Positions 35,796 to 44,973 of a DNA stretch of 64,000 nucleotides are shown here, piece after piece. The DNA is from Paracoccaceae bacterium (GTDB taxonomy: Bacteria > Pseudomonadota > Alphaproteobacteria > Rhodobacterales > Rhodobacteraceae), in assembly GCA_014323785.1 (NCBI GenBank), contig JACONJ010000007.1, positions 36,862-100,861 on the forward strand. The letters are read 5' to 3'. The notes beneath the pieces are model-generated. The model did not search any database. It had not been told where the DNA came from and worked only from the letters and a program-made list of their open reading frames with translations. The translations under genes and the position numbers were made by a program. Each line of letters starts with the position of its first letter. Positions within the stretch are counted from its first letter, which is position 1.

Positions 35796-37328
35796 ATGAA
35801 AGACATTCTTCAGGAGCTGGAACAGCACCGCAAGGAAGCACGCCTCGGTGGCGGGCAAAGGCGCATCGACAGCCAGCACGCCAAGGGCAAGCTGACGGCG
35901 CGGGAGCGTATTGACCTTCTGCTCGACGAAGGCTCCTTTGAAGAATACGACATGTTCGTTACCCACCGCTGTACCGATTTCGGCATGGAAAAGACCAAAC
36001 CGCGCGGCGATGGCGTGGTGACGGGCTGGGGCACAGTGAATGGCCGGATGGTTTATGTCTTTAGCCAGGATTTCACGGTGCTCGGCGGTTCGGTCTCGGA
36101 AACCCATGCCGCCAGGATTTGCAAGATCATGGATATGGCCATGCAAAACGGCGCACCGGTTGTCGGCATCAATGACTCAGGCGGTGCGCGAATTCAGGAA
36201 GGCGTCAGCAGCCTGGCCGCCTATGGCGAGGTGTTCCGGCGCAACATCGAAGCCTCGGGCGTGGTGCCGCAAATCTCAATGATCATGGGGCCCTGTGCCG
36301 GTGGTGCGGTCTACTCTCCCGCGATGACGGATTTTATCTTCATGGTAAAGGACTCGTCCTACATGTTCGTCACGGGCCCGGATGTGGTGAAAACCGTCAC
36401 CAACGAACATGTCACGGCCGAAGAACTGGGCGGGGCCACGACCCATACGCGGAAATCCTCGGTTGCGGATGCGGCGTTCCAGGATGATGTGGAGGCGTTG
36501 AGCGAAGTACGCCGCCTGATCGACTTTCTGCCGCTGTCGAACCGGCAGCCGCCGCCCGTGCGCCCCTTTTACGATGATCCCAACCGGATTGAGGAGAGCC
36601 TTGATACACTTGTCCCGGATAATCCCAACACGCCCTATGACATGAAGGAGTTGATCCTGAAAGTCGCCGATGAAGGGGATTTCTTCGAGATACAAGAGGA
36701 TTACGCAGGCAATATCATCACTGGCTTCATCCGGCTGGAGGGACGGACAATCGGCGTGGTCGCGAACCAGCCGATGATCCTGGCCGGGGTTCTGGACATC
36801 AACAGCGCACGCAAGGCTGCGCGCTTCGTCCGCTTCTGCGATTGTTTCGGTATCCCGATCCTGACCTTTGTTGATGTCCCGGGGTTCCTGCCCGGGACGG
36901 GGCAGGAATATAACGGTGTTATCAAACACGGCGCGAAACTGCTGTTCGCCTATGGGGAGGCGACGGTGCCAAAGGTCACCGTGATTACCCGCAAAGCCTA
37001 TGGCGGGGCCTATGTGGTCATGGCGTCGAAACATCTTGATGGTGATATAAACTATGCTTGGCCCACATCGGAGATTGCGGTGATGGGCGCGAAAGGGGCG
37101 GTGGAAATCCTGCACCGTGCTGACCTTGATGACCCGGAAAAGATCGCGGCCCACACTGCCGCGTATGAAAACCGGTTTGCCAACCCTTTTGTTGCTGCTG
37201 AACGGGGCTTCATTGACGAGGTGATCCAGCCGCACTCAACCCGGCGCCGGGTCTGCCGCGCCTTTGCCGCGCTGCGCACGAAGAAGGTGCAGAAGCCCTG
37301 GAAGAAGCACGACAATATCCCGTTGTGA
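35796..37328 (+). CDS. pccB: Propionyl-CoA carboxylase beta chain (carboxyltransferase)
   Basis: Carboxyltransferase subunit of 510 residues that moves CO2 from carboxybiotin to propionyl-CoA, giving methylmalonyl-CoA. The two crotonase-fold halves are seen with [40 protein letters not shown] in the first and [45 protein letters not shown] in the second. AGRAGEE-like end motifs are absent, but the length and PccB-type C-terminus (KHDNIPL) are normal. The start follows AGAGGG. It works with pccA 1.6 kb downstream; a small lipoprotein gene and a hypothetical gene lie between. Confidence 0.95.
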   Translation: MKDILQELEQHRKEARLGGGQRRIDSQHAKGKLTARERIDLLLDEGSFEEYDMFVTHRCTDFGMEKTKPRGDGVVTGWGTVNGRMVYVFSQDFTVLGGSVSETHAARICKIMDMAMQNGAPVVGINDSGGARIQEGVSSLAAYGEVFRRNIEASGVVPQISMIMGPCAGGAVYSPAMTDFIFMVKDSSYMFVTGPDVVKTVTNEHVTAEELGGATTHTRKSSVADAAFQDDVEALSEVRRLIDFLPLSNRQPPPVRPFYDDPNRIEESLDTLVPDNPNTPYDMKELILKVADEGDFFEIQEDYAGNIITGFIRLEGRTIGVVANQPMILAGVLDINSARKAARFVRFCDCFGIPILTFVDVPGFLPGTGQEYNGVIKHGAKLLFAYGEATVPKVTVITRKAYGGAYVVMASKHLDGDINYAWPTSEIAVMGAKGAVEILHRADLDDPEKIAAHTAAYENRFANPFVAAERGFIDEVIQPHSTRRRVCRAFAALRTKKVQKPWKKHDNIPL

Positions 37329-37962
37329 GCCGCAGCGACAAGGACCGGCAAGGAACAAAGGGGACCGTCGGGCACAAAACCCTGAACATGCGGCGTTTGA
37401 AGCGGCCCCCGCACCGCCACACCACGCGGCAGAGGCGGATGGCTGGGGTAGCCTGACCAGAAAGATGCCACACCCGTGCGCACTGGTCGGGTTTGGCGGT
37501 GGGAACTGCACGAACGTAACTTTACACGGCGCAGCCCCGTCCGGACGGGCGTTGGGGCGTCGTCCGGGGCTGACACTTGATCCGGTGTCCCATGGGCGGG
37601 GCTGGAGGCTGCGGGGAATACGCCGGGCCCCCGAAGTGGAAGCATCGTTTAGCTGATGGGCCGGAGTGTACCGCGGGTACAGGTACGCGCGGTCACCACG
37701 CGGTTCCGTACCAGATACACCACCAAATACTGCCACTACATATAGTATGTTTTATTGATATCACCACAATATGTTGTAAAAGTACGTTCTAAAAACGGAT
37801 ATTTGATGCAACAGTACCACAGTCACGCTCACGCTTTGGAAACCAGTATGGATCAAGCCGTTTTTAAGGTAAAAGAGAACGGGTTTATCAGCAGATAGCC
37901 AAATCCGTGGTCGTGCCAGGGGACACATCCTGGTTGCGGTGAAACATAACAGGAGAATCGAG
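37329..37962. other. Long AT-rich intergenic region downstream of pccB
   Basis: About 630 bp without a convincing gene. The first half (37329-37660) is G+C-rich and unremarkable. From about 37700 to 37900 it becomes strongly AT-rich and holds a pair of NrdR-like boxes (37733-37779). It also has an 8-bp inverted repeat, AAAAACGG near 37792 and CCGTTTTT near 37856, about 64 bp apart. It leads into the small lipoprotein gene at 37963. A small RNA could be encoded here, but nothing proves it. Confidence 0.45.
37733..37779 (+). promoter_or_regulatory. Paired NrdR-like boxes
   Basis: CCACTACATATAGTAT at 37733-37748 and CCACAATATGTTGTAA at 37764-37779 match the NrdR consensus acaCwAtATaTwGtgt at 13 and 12 of 16 positions. 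The start-to-start distance is 31 bp, three helical turns, as is typical of NrdR operators. Both share CCAC(A/T)A(C/T)AT with the single site at 3256. No ribonucleotide reductase gene follows; the nearest downstream gene is a 46-residue lipoprotein. Confidence 0.45.
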
Positions 37963-38103
37963 ATGTCCAAGATCATCAAAGCCCTTCTTGCCGTCGGTCT
38001 GTTTACAAGCCTCGCTGCTTGTGCCAACGACCCCATGATGGAAGAGGTCGTCATGGTTGATCCGGCCCCTATTGCCGAGGAACCAGTTTACGACAAAAAC
38101 TGA
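37963..38103 (+). CDS. Small (46-residue) lipoprotein
   Basis: A short gene with a strong AGGAGA six bases before its ATG. The product opens MSKIIKALLAVGLFTSLAAC, a lipoprotein signal peptide with the lipobox L-A-A-C, and the mature part is only about 27 acidic residues (ANDPMMEEVVMVDPAPIAEE then PVYDKN). I recall similar tiny D/E/P-rich lipoproteins between pccB and pccA in other Rhodobacterales, but function is unknown. Aspartate does not follow the lipid cysteine, so outer-membrane sorting is expected. A GC-rich hairpin follows its stop by about eight bases. Confidence 0.8.
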   Translation: MSKIIKALLAVGLFTSLAACANDPMMEEVVMVDPAPIAEEPVYDKN

Positions 38104-38111
38104 CAGCGTCC

Positions 38112-38135
38112 CGGGCGGGCCCACACGCCCGCCCG
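38112..38135 (+). terminator. GC-rich hairpin after the small lipoprotein gene
   Basis: CGGGCGGGC at 38112-38120 and GCCCGCCCG at 38127-38135 form a perfect 9-bp stem with a 6-base loop, eight bases after the stop codon. No T run follows, so it may act as a transcript-end stabiliser or a Rho-assisted terminator. Confidence 0.6.
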
Positions 38136-38377
38136 ACACAGAACAGGACACCCCGCCAACATTCATTTTGAACCGCTTGTGTTTTGAATCGCTGTGCAGA
38201 ACTGCCAGCAATCTTGGCTGGCCGGGTGGTACCTGTATCAAAAATCCGGTAAGGGTTGTGCATTCCAACGGGTGCCGCACGCACCGCTTCCCCGTGGCCG
38301 TAGTTGTTCCAGATGGCACGCGTAACCGCAGCGGTAGCCGTTGCGGGCCATAATGCCCCGAAAACCGGGGAGCCGCG

Positions 38378-38764
38378 ATGACAAGACAGATGATCAAACA
38401 CCGGGGCTTCCCAGGGCGTTTGCCGGGGACGGATCATCACTTCACGATCCGGCGGGAAAACAGGAACGGGGCAACCCTGTTGATTCGGCGCGAACGCCAT
38501 GCAGACCGGTGGCCTGCGGACCGGTGCGCCGACGCCGCGTTTGTTGAGGCCCTCTGGCTTTATTTCGGTACTGATCCCTTTCCGCGGGGCAATCTTGATG
38601 CAGGTCGGCTTAGCTGGCTGTTCGGGCGAGAGGTCATCCCCGCCAGTGACCCCTTCGATCCGGCCAGCTATGGTGCGCTTCTGCGGCTTGACGAAGCCCG
38701 GGCGCGGGCAAGTTTCCCCGAAGCCTTTGACGGATCGGGTATCCGGGCGGCGGGGTCGGCTTGA
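38378..38764 (+). CDS. Hypothetical protein in the pcc cluster
   Basis: A 128-residue, arginine-rich protein with no domain I recognise. GGGGAG lies about nine bases before the ATG. The middle (DAAFVEALWLYFGTDPFPRG then LSWLFGREVIPASDPFDPASYGALLRLDEARARA) looks like a folded helical protein rather than random frame. It lies between pccB and pccA on the same strand, suggesting cotranscription. No signal peptide or membrane segment is seen. Confidence 0.6.
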   Translation: MTRQMIKHRGFPGRLPGTDHHFTIRRENRNGATLLIRRERHADRWPADRCADAAFVEALWLYFGTDPFPRGNLDAGRLSWLFGREVIPASDPFDPASYGALLRLDEARARASFPEAFDGSGIRAAGSA

Positions 38765-38912
38765 TGTAGCCTGTGTCCCCGTCCTTTGCGCGAATTCCTG
38801 GGGCCCCGCTGTCCCGCGCCCGCAGCCACACGTAATATCCATCCGGCACAGGCCACCGGGCCTGGGTGGCCTAATGCGCCACCGCGCCTGACAAAAAGGG
38901 GGACATGCCCAT

Positions 38913-40958
38913 ATGTTCAAGAAACTGCTGATCGCAAACCGCGGAGAAATCGCCTGCCGGGTCATCAAGACCGCGCGCAAGATGGGGATCACCACGGTAG
39001 CCATCTACTCTGACGCTGATCGCAATGCGCTGCACGTGACCATGGCGGATGAGGCGGTGCATATCGGCCCGCCGCCCGCCGCGGAAAGCTATATCGTTAT
39101 TGACAAGGTGATGGGGGCGATCCGCCGGACCGGGGCCCAGGCCGTGCATCCCGGCTACGGTTTTTTGTCAGAAAACAAAACATTCGCCAAGGTGCTGGAG
39201 GCCGAAGGCGTGGCCTTTATCGGCCCGCCCGCGGGGGCAATTGAGTCGATGGGCGACAAGATCACCTCGAAGAAAATCGCGCAAGAGGCCGGGGTTAGCA
39301 CGGTGCCGGGCCATATGGGCCTGATCAGAGATGCCGATGAAGCGGTGAAAATCTCGGGCAAGATCGGCTATCCAGTTATGCTGAAAGCCTCGGCCGGCGG
39401 TGGCGGCAAGGGCATGCGCATCGCCTGGACCGAGGATGAGGTGCGCGAGGGGTTCCATGCCTCCAGGAACGAAGCGGTGGCGAGTTTCGGCGATGACCGC
39501 ATGTTCATCGAGAAATGCGTGACGCAGCCACGGCATATCGAAATTCAGGTTCTGGCCGATAGCCACGGCAATGCGATCTATCTGGGGGAGCGGGAATGCT
39601 CAATCCAGCGCCGGAACCAAAAGGTGATTGAAGAGGCACCGTCACCGTTTCTGGATACGCAAACCCGCAAGGCGATGGGCGAACAGGCCGTCGCCTTGGC
39701 ACAGGCTGTGGGGTACACTAGCGCGGGCACGGTGGAGTTCATCGTGGATGGCAACAGGAATTTTTACTTCTTGGAGATGAACACCCGACTACAGGTAGAA
39801 CATCCGGTAACTGAGCTGATTACCGGCGTCGATCTGGTGGAACAGATGATCCGCATTGCCGCCGGAGCGGCCTTGCCCTTTACCCAAAAGGATATCACGC
39901 TGACTGGCTGGGCGATGGAAAGCCGGCTTTACGCCGAAGACCCCTATCGTAACTTTCTGCCGTCCATCGGTCGCCTGACCCGGTATCGCCCGCCGCAAGA
40001 GGTGGCCGCAGGTCCGCTGTTGGACAGCGGCAAATGGCAGGGGGATGCCCCGGCAGGAGCGACGGCGGTGCGCAACGATACCGGCGTGTTTGAGGGCGGC
40101 GAGATTCCCATGTATTATGACCCGATGATCGCCAAACTCTGCACCTGGGCATCGGACAGGGCTACGGTGATCGAGGCGATGCGCAATGCGCTTGACGGGT
40201 TTGAGCTGGAAGGCATCGGCCACAATCTGCCCTTTCTGGCTGCTGTCATGGACCATCCGAAATTCGTCATGGGCCAGATCACAACCGCCTTCATTGCCGA
40301 GGAATACCCCGACGGGTTCACAGGCGTGACGCCCGGGGGAGATGACCTGAAATACCTTGCCGCCGTGGCCGCGCATATGAATATGCTAAAGGAAGCGCGC
40401 GCCGCGCAGATCAGTGGAACAATGCCGAATCACTCGCGCCGGGTGGCACCCGATTGGGTTGCCGTTCTGGGCTGCGAGGCATTCCCCGTGCATGTTGAAA
40501 GGGCTGACTGCGGAACCAGAGTAACCTTTGATGATGGCACACATCACAAGGTGATATCGGACTGGCATCCGGGGGATACGCTGTTCATCGGCACGGTCGG
40601 GGAGCACCCGATGATCGTGAAAACGGATTTCATCCGGGACGGGGTCCGGCTGCGCTATCGCGGGGTGGATATGAAAGCGATCCTGCGCACCCCGCGCCAG
40701 GCGGAACTGGCCACGCTGATGCCCAGGAAACTGCCGCCTGACACCTCAAAACTGCTACTTTGCCCGATGCCGGGGCTGATCGTGAAGGTTGACGTCAAAG
40801 AGGGCCAAGAGGTGCAGGAAGGCCAGGCCCTCTGCACGATTGAGGCAATGAAGATGGAAAACATCCTGCGCGCCGGAAAGACGGGCGTGGTGGCCAGGAT
40901 CAACGCTGCCCCGGGCGACAGCCTGGCTGTGGATGACGTGATTATGGAGTTTGAATAG
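38913..40958 (+). CDS. pccA: Propionyl-CoA carboxylase alpha chain (biotin carboxylase/BCCP)
   Basis: A 681-residue subunit. Residues 1-445 form biotin carboxylase (KKLLIANRGEIACRVIKTA, ATP-grasp loop KASAGGGGKGMRI, YFLEMNTRLQVEHPVTE). A BT domain follows that binds the beta subunit. The C-terminal biotinyl domain has E-A-M-K-M-E-N with biotin lysine at residue 647. Together with pccB it makes methylmalonyl-CoA from propionyl-CoA, ATP and bicarbonate. It is on the same strand as pccB and mcm. Confidence 0.96.
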   Translation: MFKKLLIANRGEIACRVIKTARKMGITTVAIYSDADRNALHVTMADEAVHIGPPPAAESYIVIDKVMGAIRRTGAQAVHPGYGFLSENKTFAKVLEAEGVAFIGPPAGAIESMGDKITSKKIAQEAGVSTVPGHMGLIRDADEAVKISGKIGYPVMLKASAGGGGKGMRIAWTEDEVREGFHASRNEAVASFGDDRMFIEKCVTQPRHIEIQVLADSHGNAIYLGERECSIQRRNQKVIEEAPSPFLDTQTRKAMGEQAVALAQAVGYTSAGTVEFIVDGNRNFYFLEMNTRLQVEHPVTELITGVDLVEQMIRIAAGAALPFTQKDITLTGWAMESRLYAEDPYRNFLPSIGRLTRYRPPQEVAAGPLLDSGKWQGDAPAGATAVRNDTGVFEGGEIPMYYDPMIAKLCTWASDRATVIEAMRNALDGFELEGIGHNLPFLAAVMDHPKFVMGQITTAFIAEEYPDGFTGVTPGGDDLKYLAAVAAHMNMLKEARAAQISGTMPNHSRRVAPDWVAVLGCEAFPVHVERADCGTRVTFDDGTHHKVISDWHPGDTLFIGTVGEHPMIVKTDFIRDGVRLRYRGVDMKAILRTPRQAELATLMPRKLPPDTSKLLLCPMPGLIVKVDVKEGQEVQEGQALCTIEAMKMENILRAGKTGVVARINAAPGDSLAVDDVIMEFE

Positions 40959-41044
40959 GGCACTTTCTTATCAGACATGTTCATACCCCCACACAGAAGG
41001 GCCTTGTATCAGCCGCAGCCGTGCAAATCCTGTAACCCCTTGGC

Positions 41045-41530
41045 CTATCCACCGGTGCGCAATTCCTCAATCCGCAGTGCCATGTTGTCGATTACGCGCA
41101 TGATCTCTCGCACATCGCGGGGCGAAGGGCGGCGCAGATTCACCGTACCGTCCTTGTCCATCAGTACCAGCGCGAAACCGCGCGGGCGCAATTGCCGCCG
41201 GATATCCGACCGCGCATCGGGATCGGTGTCGAATATGATGACCACATCGCGTTCCAACAGCGGGTCCGGGCGGGCCGCCAGCAGTGCCATCTGCTCACGG
41301 AACCGGGGGTCGGCCTCGGTATCGGCAAAGACGACAATGGGGCGGGATTGCCAAAGAAAATCATTCAAATCGACGTCAACCGCCGACACTGGCGTCAGCG
41401 AAACAGCCGGTTCCTGCACGGCTTCCACTGTGTCACCTTCAGCCGTGGCAATGTCCTGCGCGGGCACACCTGTGGCCAGAAGCAGCGTGAAACCAACAAG
41501 GGCCAAGGGTATCAGTTGGGGTGTGCGCAT
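41045..41530 (-). CDS. DUF4174 exported protein
   Basis: A 161-residue protein with signal peptide (LIPLALVGFTLLLATGVPAQD), so periplasmic or secreted. The mature part has the DUF4174 features RPIVVFADTEADPRFREQM, ERDVVIIFDTD and GFALVLMDKDGTVNLRRPSP ending in DNMALRIEELR. The thioredoxin-like layout lacks a CxxC, so no redox role is claimed. The start at 41530 follows GGAGG by five bases. It sits between pccA and mcm on the opposite strand. Confidence 0.85.
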   Translation of the reverse strand: MRTPQLIPLALVGFTLLLATGVPAQDIATAEGDTVEAVQEPAVSLTPVSAVDVDLNDFLWQSRPIVVFADTEADPRFREQMALLAARPDPLLERDVVIIFDTDPDARSDIRRQLRPRGFALVLMDKDGTVNLRRPSPRDVREIMRVIDNMALRIEELRTGG

Positions 41531-41817
41531 CAAATCCTCCGTCCCTTGGGCATATAGGGCCCCGGCCCCGGAATGCGAAGGCTTTCCTGACGGATTATAT
41601 AACCTTAGTGTGTGAAGGGCCAGTTTTTCATGTCTTCAGGCCCATGCGGTACTGCACCCGGCCGTCGGAAATGGTGCAAAGGGGGGGCCGGGGCCTTTAT
41701 GCCGGTTGCACAGGGGAACTGGCTGTGGTCGCGCGATGGCGTAAAGTGGCTGGTGCGGTTTATTGACGGATCCGGCGACACAGCCGGGCGCGACAGGACA
41801 AGGAACAGGATGCTCGT
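41531..41817. other. Divergent intergenic region, DUF4174 gene / mutase gene
   Basis: A 287-bp region between divergent genes. On the minus strand a perfect TATAAT (41594-41599 as ATTATA on the plus strand) lies about 64 bp upstream of the DUF4174 start, with only a weak -35. I see no clear plus-strand promoter for the mutase gene and no operator dyad. Confidence 0.35.
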
Positions 41818-43959
41818 ATGACAGAACGCAGGGACGTTTGGCGTGATCTGGCCGGGAAAGAGCTGCGCGGTCGCCCGCCAGAGGATTTGATCCGGGAAAC
41901 GCTGGAGGGCATTTCGGCCAAACCGCTCTACACGGCCGAAGACGTCGAAGGATTGCCGCATATCGGCGGCATCCCCGGCCAGGCACCCTTTACCCGGGGG
42001 GTCAAGGCCACGATGTATGCGGGGCGCCCCTGGACCATTCGGCAATATGCGGGATTCTCCACAGCCGAGGAGTCCAACGCCTTTTATCGCAAGGCCCTGG
42101 CCGCGGGGCAGCAGGGCATCTCGGTCGCCTTCGATCTGGCCACCCACCGCGGCTATGACAGCGATCATCCCCGCGTGGTCGGCGATGTGGGCAAGGCCGG
42201 TGTCGCCATCGACAGTGTCGAGGATATGAAACTCCTGTTTGACGGCATCCCGCTTGACAAGGTCAGCGTGTCAATGACGATGAATGGTGCCGTGATCCCG
42301 ATCCTGGCGAACTTCATCGTCACCGGGGAAGAACAGGGCCATGACCGTGCCGTGCTCTCTGGAACCATTCAGAATGATATTCTAAAGGAATTTATGGTCC
42401 GCAACACCTACATTTACCCGCCTGACCCCTCAATGCGGATCGTCGCGGACATCATCCAATACACGTCTGATGAAATGCCGAAATTCAACTCGATCTCTAT
42501 CTCGGGCTATCATATGCAAGAGGCGGGGGCGAACCTGGTGCAGGAACTGGCCTATACGCTGGCCAATGGGCGCGAATATGTCCGTGTCGCCATGGCACGT
42601 GGCATGGATGTGGATAAGTTCGCCGGCAGGCTCTCTTTCTTCTTTGCCATCGGTATGAATTTCTTCATGGAGGCCGCCAAACTCCGCGCTGCGCGTTTCC
42701 TGTGGCACCGGATCATGACGGGGTTTGGCGCGAAATCCGACCGCTCAAAAATGCTGCGCACCCATTGCCAGACCTCGGGCGTAAGTTTGCAGGAACAGGA
42801 TCCCTACAACAATGTGGTGCGCACCGCCTATGAGGCGATGAGCGCGGTTCTGGGCGGGACGCAATCCCTGCACACCAATGCGCTGGACGAGGCGATTGCC
42901 CTGCCCACAGAGTTTGCCGCCCGCATTGCACGGAACACGCAGTTGATTTTGCAGGAAGAAACCGGTGTCACCAACGTGGTCGATCCCCTGGCGGGCTCTT
43001 ACTATGTTGAGGCCTTGACGGCAGAGTTGATCGAACGGGCCTGGGCACTGATCGAAGAGGTCGACACGATGGGCGGCATGACCAGGGCGGTCGCCTCGGG
43101 CATGCCCAAACTGCGGATTGAGGAAAGCGCCGCCAGACGTCAGGCCCTGATCGACCGCGGGGAAGAAGTGATCGTGGGCGTCAACAAGTACCGCCTTGAT
43201 CAAGAGGAACCGATCAACATTCTCGAGATCGACAACACAGCGGTGCGCAAGACCCAGGTCAACCGCCTGGCAGCGATTCGGGGCAGCCGGGACGCCGCCG
43301 CCTGCACAGCGGCCCTGGCGGGGCTGGAGCGTGGCGCGGCCAGCGGCAATGGCAACCTCTTGGAATTGGCGGTGGCAGCGGCCCGGGCCCGGGCCAGCGT
43401 GGGAGAGATCAGTCAGGCCATGGAAAAAGCGTTCGGCCGGCACAGGGCCCAGGTAAAGACACTGGCGGGCATTTATGGTGCGGCCTATGAAGGGGATGAA
43501 GGCTTTGCAGAAATCCAGGCGGATGTGGACGCCTTTGCCGAAGCCGAGGGTCGGCGGCCCCGGATGCTGGTTGTCAAGATGGGCCAGGACGGCCACGACC
43601 GCGGCGCGAAAGTCATCGCCACGGCCTTTGCCGATATCGGCTTTGACGTCGATGTCGGCCCCCTGTTTCAGACCCCGGAAGAGGCCGCACAGGATGCCAT
43701 TGACAACGATGTGCACGTGATTGGCATATCCAGCCAGGCCGCGGGCCACAAAACCCTTGCGCCCAGGCTGATCGAGGCACTGGAGGCGAATGACGCGGGC
43801 GATATCATCGTGATTTGCGGCGGTGTGATCCCGCAGCAGGATTATGCGTTCCTGAAGGCGGCGGGGGTAAAGGCCATTTTCGGCCCGGGCACCAACATCC
43901 CCGAGGCCGCCCGGAATATCCTGCACCTGATCGGCCGGGCCCGCCGGAACGCCGCGTAA
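41818..43959 (+). CDS. scpA: Methylmalonyl-CoA mutase (B12-dependent)
   Basis: Adenosylcobalamin enzyme of 713 residues that isomerises (R)-methylmalonyl-CoA to succinyl-CoA. The N-terminal TIM barrel shows the CoA- and substrate-site segment [33 protein letters not shown]. The C-terminal B12 domain has the cobalt-binding D-G-H-D-R-G near residue 595 and the G-x-x-x-x-x-G-G element. The length and single-polypeptide form fit the homodimeric type. It completes the propionate route begun by pccAB; the epimerase and the MeaB chaperone are not in the window. Confidence 0.96.
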   Translation: MTERRDVWRDLAGKELRGRPPEDLIRETLEGISAKPLYTAEDVEGLPHIGGIPGQAPFTRGVKATMYAGRPWTIRQYAGFSTAEESNAFYRKALAAGQQGISVAFDLATHRGYDSDHPRVVGDVGKAGVAIDSVEDMKLLFDGIPLDKVSVSMTMNGAVIPILANFIVTGEEQGHDRAVLSGTIQNDILKEFMVRNTYIYPPDPSMRIVADIIQYTSDEMPKFNSISISGYHMQEAGANLVQELAYTLANGREYVRVAMARGMDVDKFAGRLSFFFAIGMNFFMEAAKLRAARFLWHRIMTGFGAKSDRSKMLRTHCQTSGVSLQEQDPYNNVVRTAYEAMSAVLGGTQSLHTNALDEAIALPTEFAARIARNTQLILQEETGVTNVVDPLAGSYYVEALTAELIERAWALIEEVDTMGGMTRAVASGMPKLRIEESAARRQALIDRGEEVIVGVNKYRLDQEEPINILEIDNTAVRKTQVNRLAAIRGSRDAAACTAALAGLERGAASGNGNLLELAVAAARARASVGEISQAMEKAFGRHRAQVKTLAGIYGAAYEGDEGFAEIQADVDAFAEAEGRRPRMLVVKMGQDGHDRGAKVIATAFADIGFDVDVGPLFQTPEEAAQDAIDNDVHVIGISSQAAGHKTLAPRLIEALEANDAGDIIVICGGVIPQQDYAFLKAAGVKAIFGPGTNIPEAARNILHLIGRARRNAA

Positions 43960-43989
43960 CCGCCACCGCGCGGCCCGTGCGACGCGGGG

Positions 43990-44018
43990 TTGACTTTGAC
44001 AGCTGGAACGGGTATCTG
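43990..44018 (+). promoter_or_regulatory. Candidate promoter of the lipoprotein gene at 44095
   Basis: TTGACT at 43990-43995, a 17-bp spacer, and TATCTG at 44013-44018, giving a leader of about 70 bases before a gene with an AAAGGAA ribosome binding site. Confidence 0.4.
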
Positions 44019-44094
44019 GTTAGCCTTGCCTGACCCTGCGGAAGGGCGAAGGTTAACATCAACCCGAACCGCCTGAACTGAAAGGAACCAAGAA

Positions 44095-44424
44095 ATGCTG
44101 AAGAAACTTGCAATCTTTGGGCTGGGTGCCTTGATGCTTTCGGCCTGTTCGCCGCCTATTCAGGAAGGCCCCATTGTGGAATCATTCAATGGCGACACTG
44201 TCCGAATTGATCTGCGATACTCAGATGCCGTACCCTTGACGGATGTCAGGCGGCTGTCTGCAGACCGGGAAGCTGTCAGGATCTGTAACCTTGGGAATCC
44301 CGGCGAAAACCGGGGTGCCGAGAAGGTGAGCGAGTCTAAGGAGTTTTTGTTTATGGATCGTTCTGGATTGTTCGAGATCCCTGTACATGCAAATAGGATT
44401 CTCTATCTGTGTCTGGAGAGGTGA
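44095..44424 (+). CDS. Small lipoprotein, unknown function
   Basis: A 109-residue protein with a lipoprotein signal (LAIFGLGALMLSAC) whose cysteine is residue 18. AAAGGAA precedes the ATG. The mature part (PPIQEGPIVESFNGDTVRIDLRYSD, then CNLGNPGENRG) shows no family I recognise. Its base composition is AT-richer than the mutase gene before it. It ends ten bases before a perfect palindromic hairpin that separates it from a second lipoprotein gene of similar size. Confidence 0.75.
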   Translation: MLKKLAIFGLGALMLSACSPPIQEGPIVESFNGDTVRIDLRYSDAVPLTDVRRLSADREAVRICNLGNPGENRGAEKVSESKEFLFMDRSGLFEIPVHANRILYLCLER

Positions 44425-44434
44425 TTTGAGATAG

Positions 44435-44459
44435 AGGAGGGCAAATTTGCCCTCCTTTG
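44435..44459 (+). terminator. Palindromic Rho-independent terminator between the two lipoprotein genes
   Basis: A 22-bp perfect palindrome at 44435-44456 (arms AGGAGGGCAAA and TTTGCCCTCCT) is followed by TTT. It lies ten bases after the first lipoprotein stop. The central AAATTT will form the loop, leaving an 8-bp G+C-rich stem. Confidence 0.75.
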
Positions 44460-44486
44460 GCGTGTGCCCAAATTTTGGAGGCCAAG

Positions 44487-44852
44487 ATGGGAAAGATTTC
44501 TATTGTTGCAGCACTGGCTGCACTTGCCTTGGTGTCGTGCGACATACCCGAGCCCATCTATTGGCGTGAAGTGGCCCCGCAAGGCGGGGAAATTGACCGG
44601 GCTAAACGTTCAGTGTCTCTTCAGTATCCCGCGTGGGATTTAACTTTTGAACGTGCATGGGTTATGGCAGGGTCCAATGGGGAACGGCGGATTTGCGCTC
44701 ACGTGAATGGGGAAAGTAATGTGGGATTACTTTTTAGGGAGTCCCTGGTGGCGGTCGATCCCGGTGGGCGTGTATCCACTGTTTCAAGTAAGGGCGATGC
44801 CCGCTATCATGTTCTGCACGTGTGCGGCAAGTTTTTAACCTCTCGGGGGTGA
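44487..44852 (+). CDS. Small lipoprotein, unknown function
   Basis: A 121-residue protein with signal peptide and lipobox (ISIVAALAALALVSC, cysteine near residue 18). GGAGG lies eight bases before the ATG at 44487, which fixes the start. The mature part contains two cysteines (RRICAHVNGESN, VLHVCGKFL) near the positions of the cysteines in the lipoprotein at 44095 (VRICNLGN, ILYLCLER), so the two may be distant paralogues. No known domain. Confidence 0.75.
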   Translation: MGKISIVAALAALALVSCDIPEPIYWREVAPQGGEIDRAKRSVSLQYPAWDLTFERAWVMAGSNGERRICAHVNGESNVGLLFRESLVAVDPGGRVSTVSSKGDARYHVLHVCGKFLTSRG

Positions 44853-44973
44853 CCTTCCGGGGCCTGTAGCCCGACTGGCCAGCCGCAGAGAGTTATGCAA
44901 TTCTGGTCGCGGGGGGCGGGTTCTGCCGGGCCTTCCCGTGTTTTGGAACGCCCAAGGGGCAAGAGAACGCCAT

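Noticed and set aside
37264..37656. Plus-strand frame across the pccB end
   Set aside because: It lies partly inside pccB in another frame, has no ribosome binding site and gives a proline/arginine-rich non-protein-like translation.
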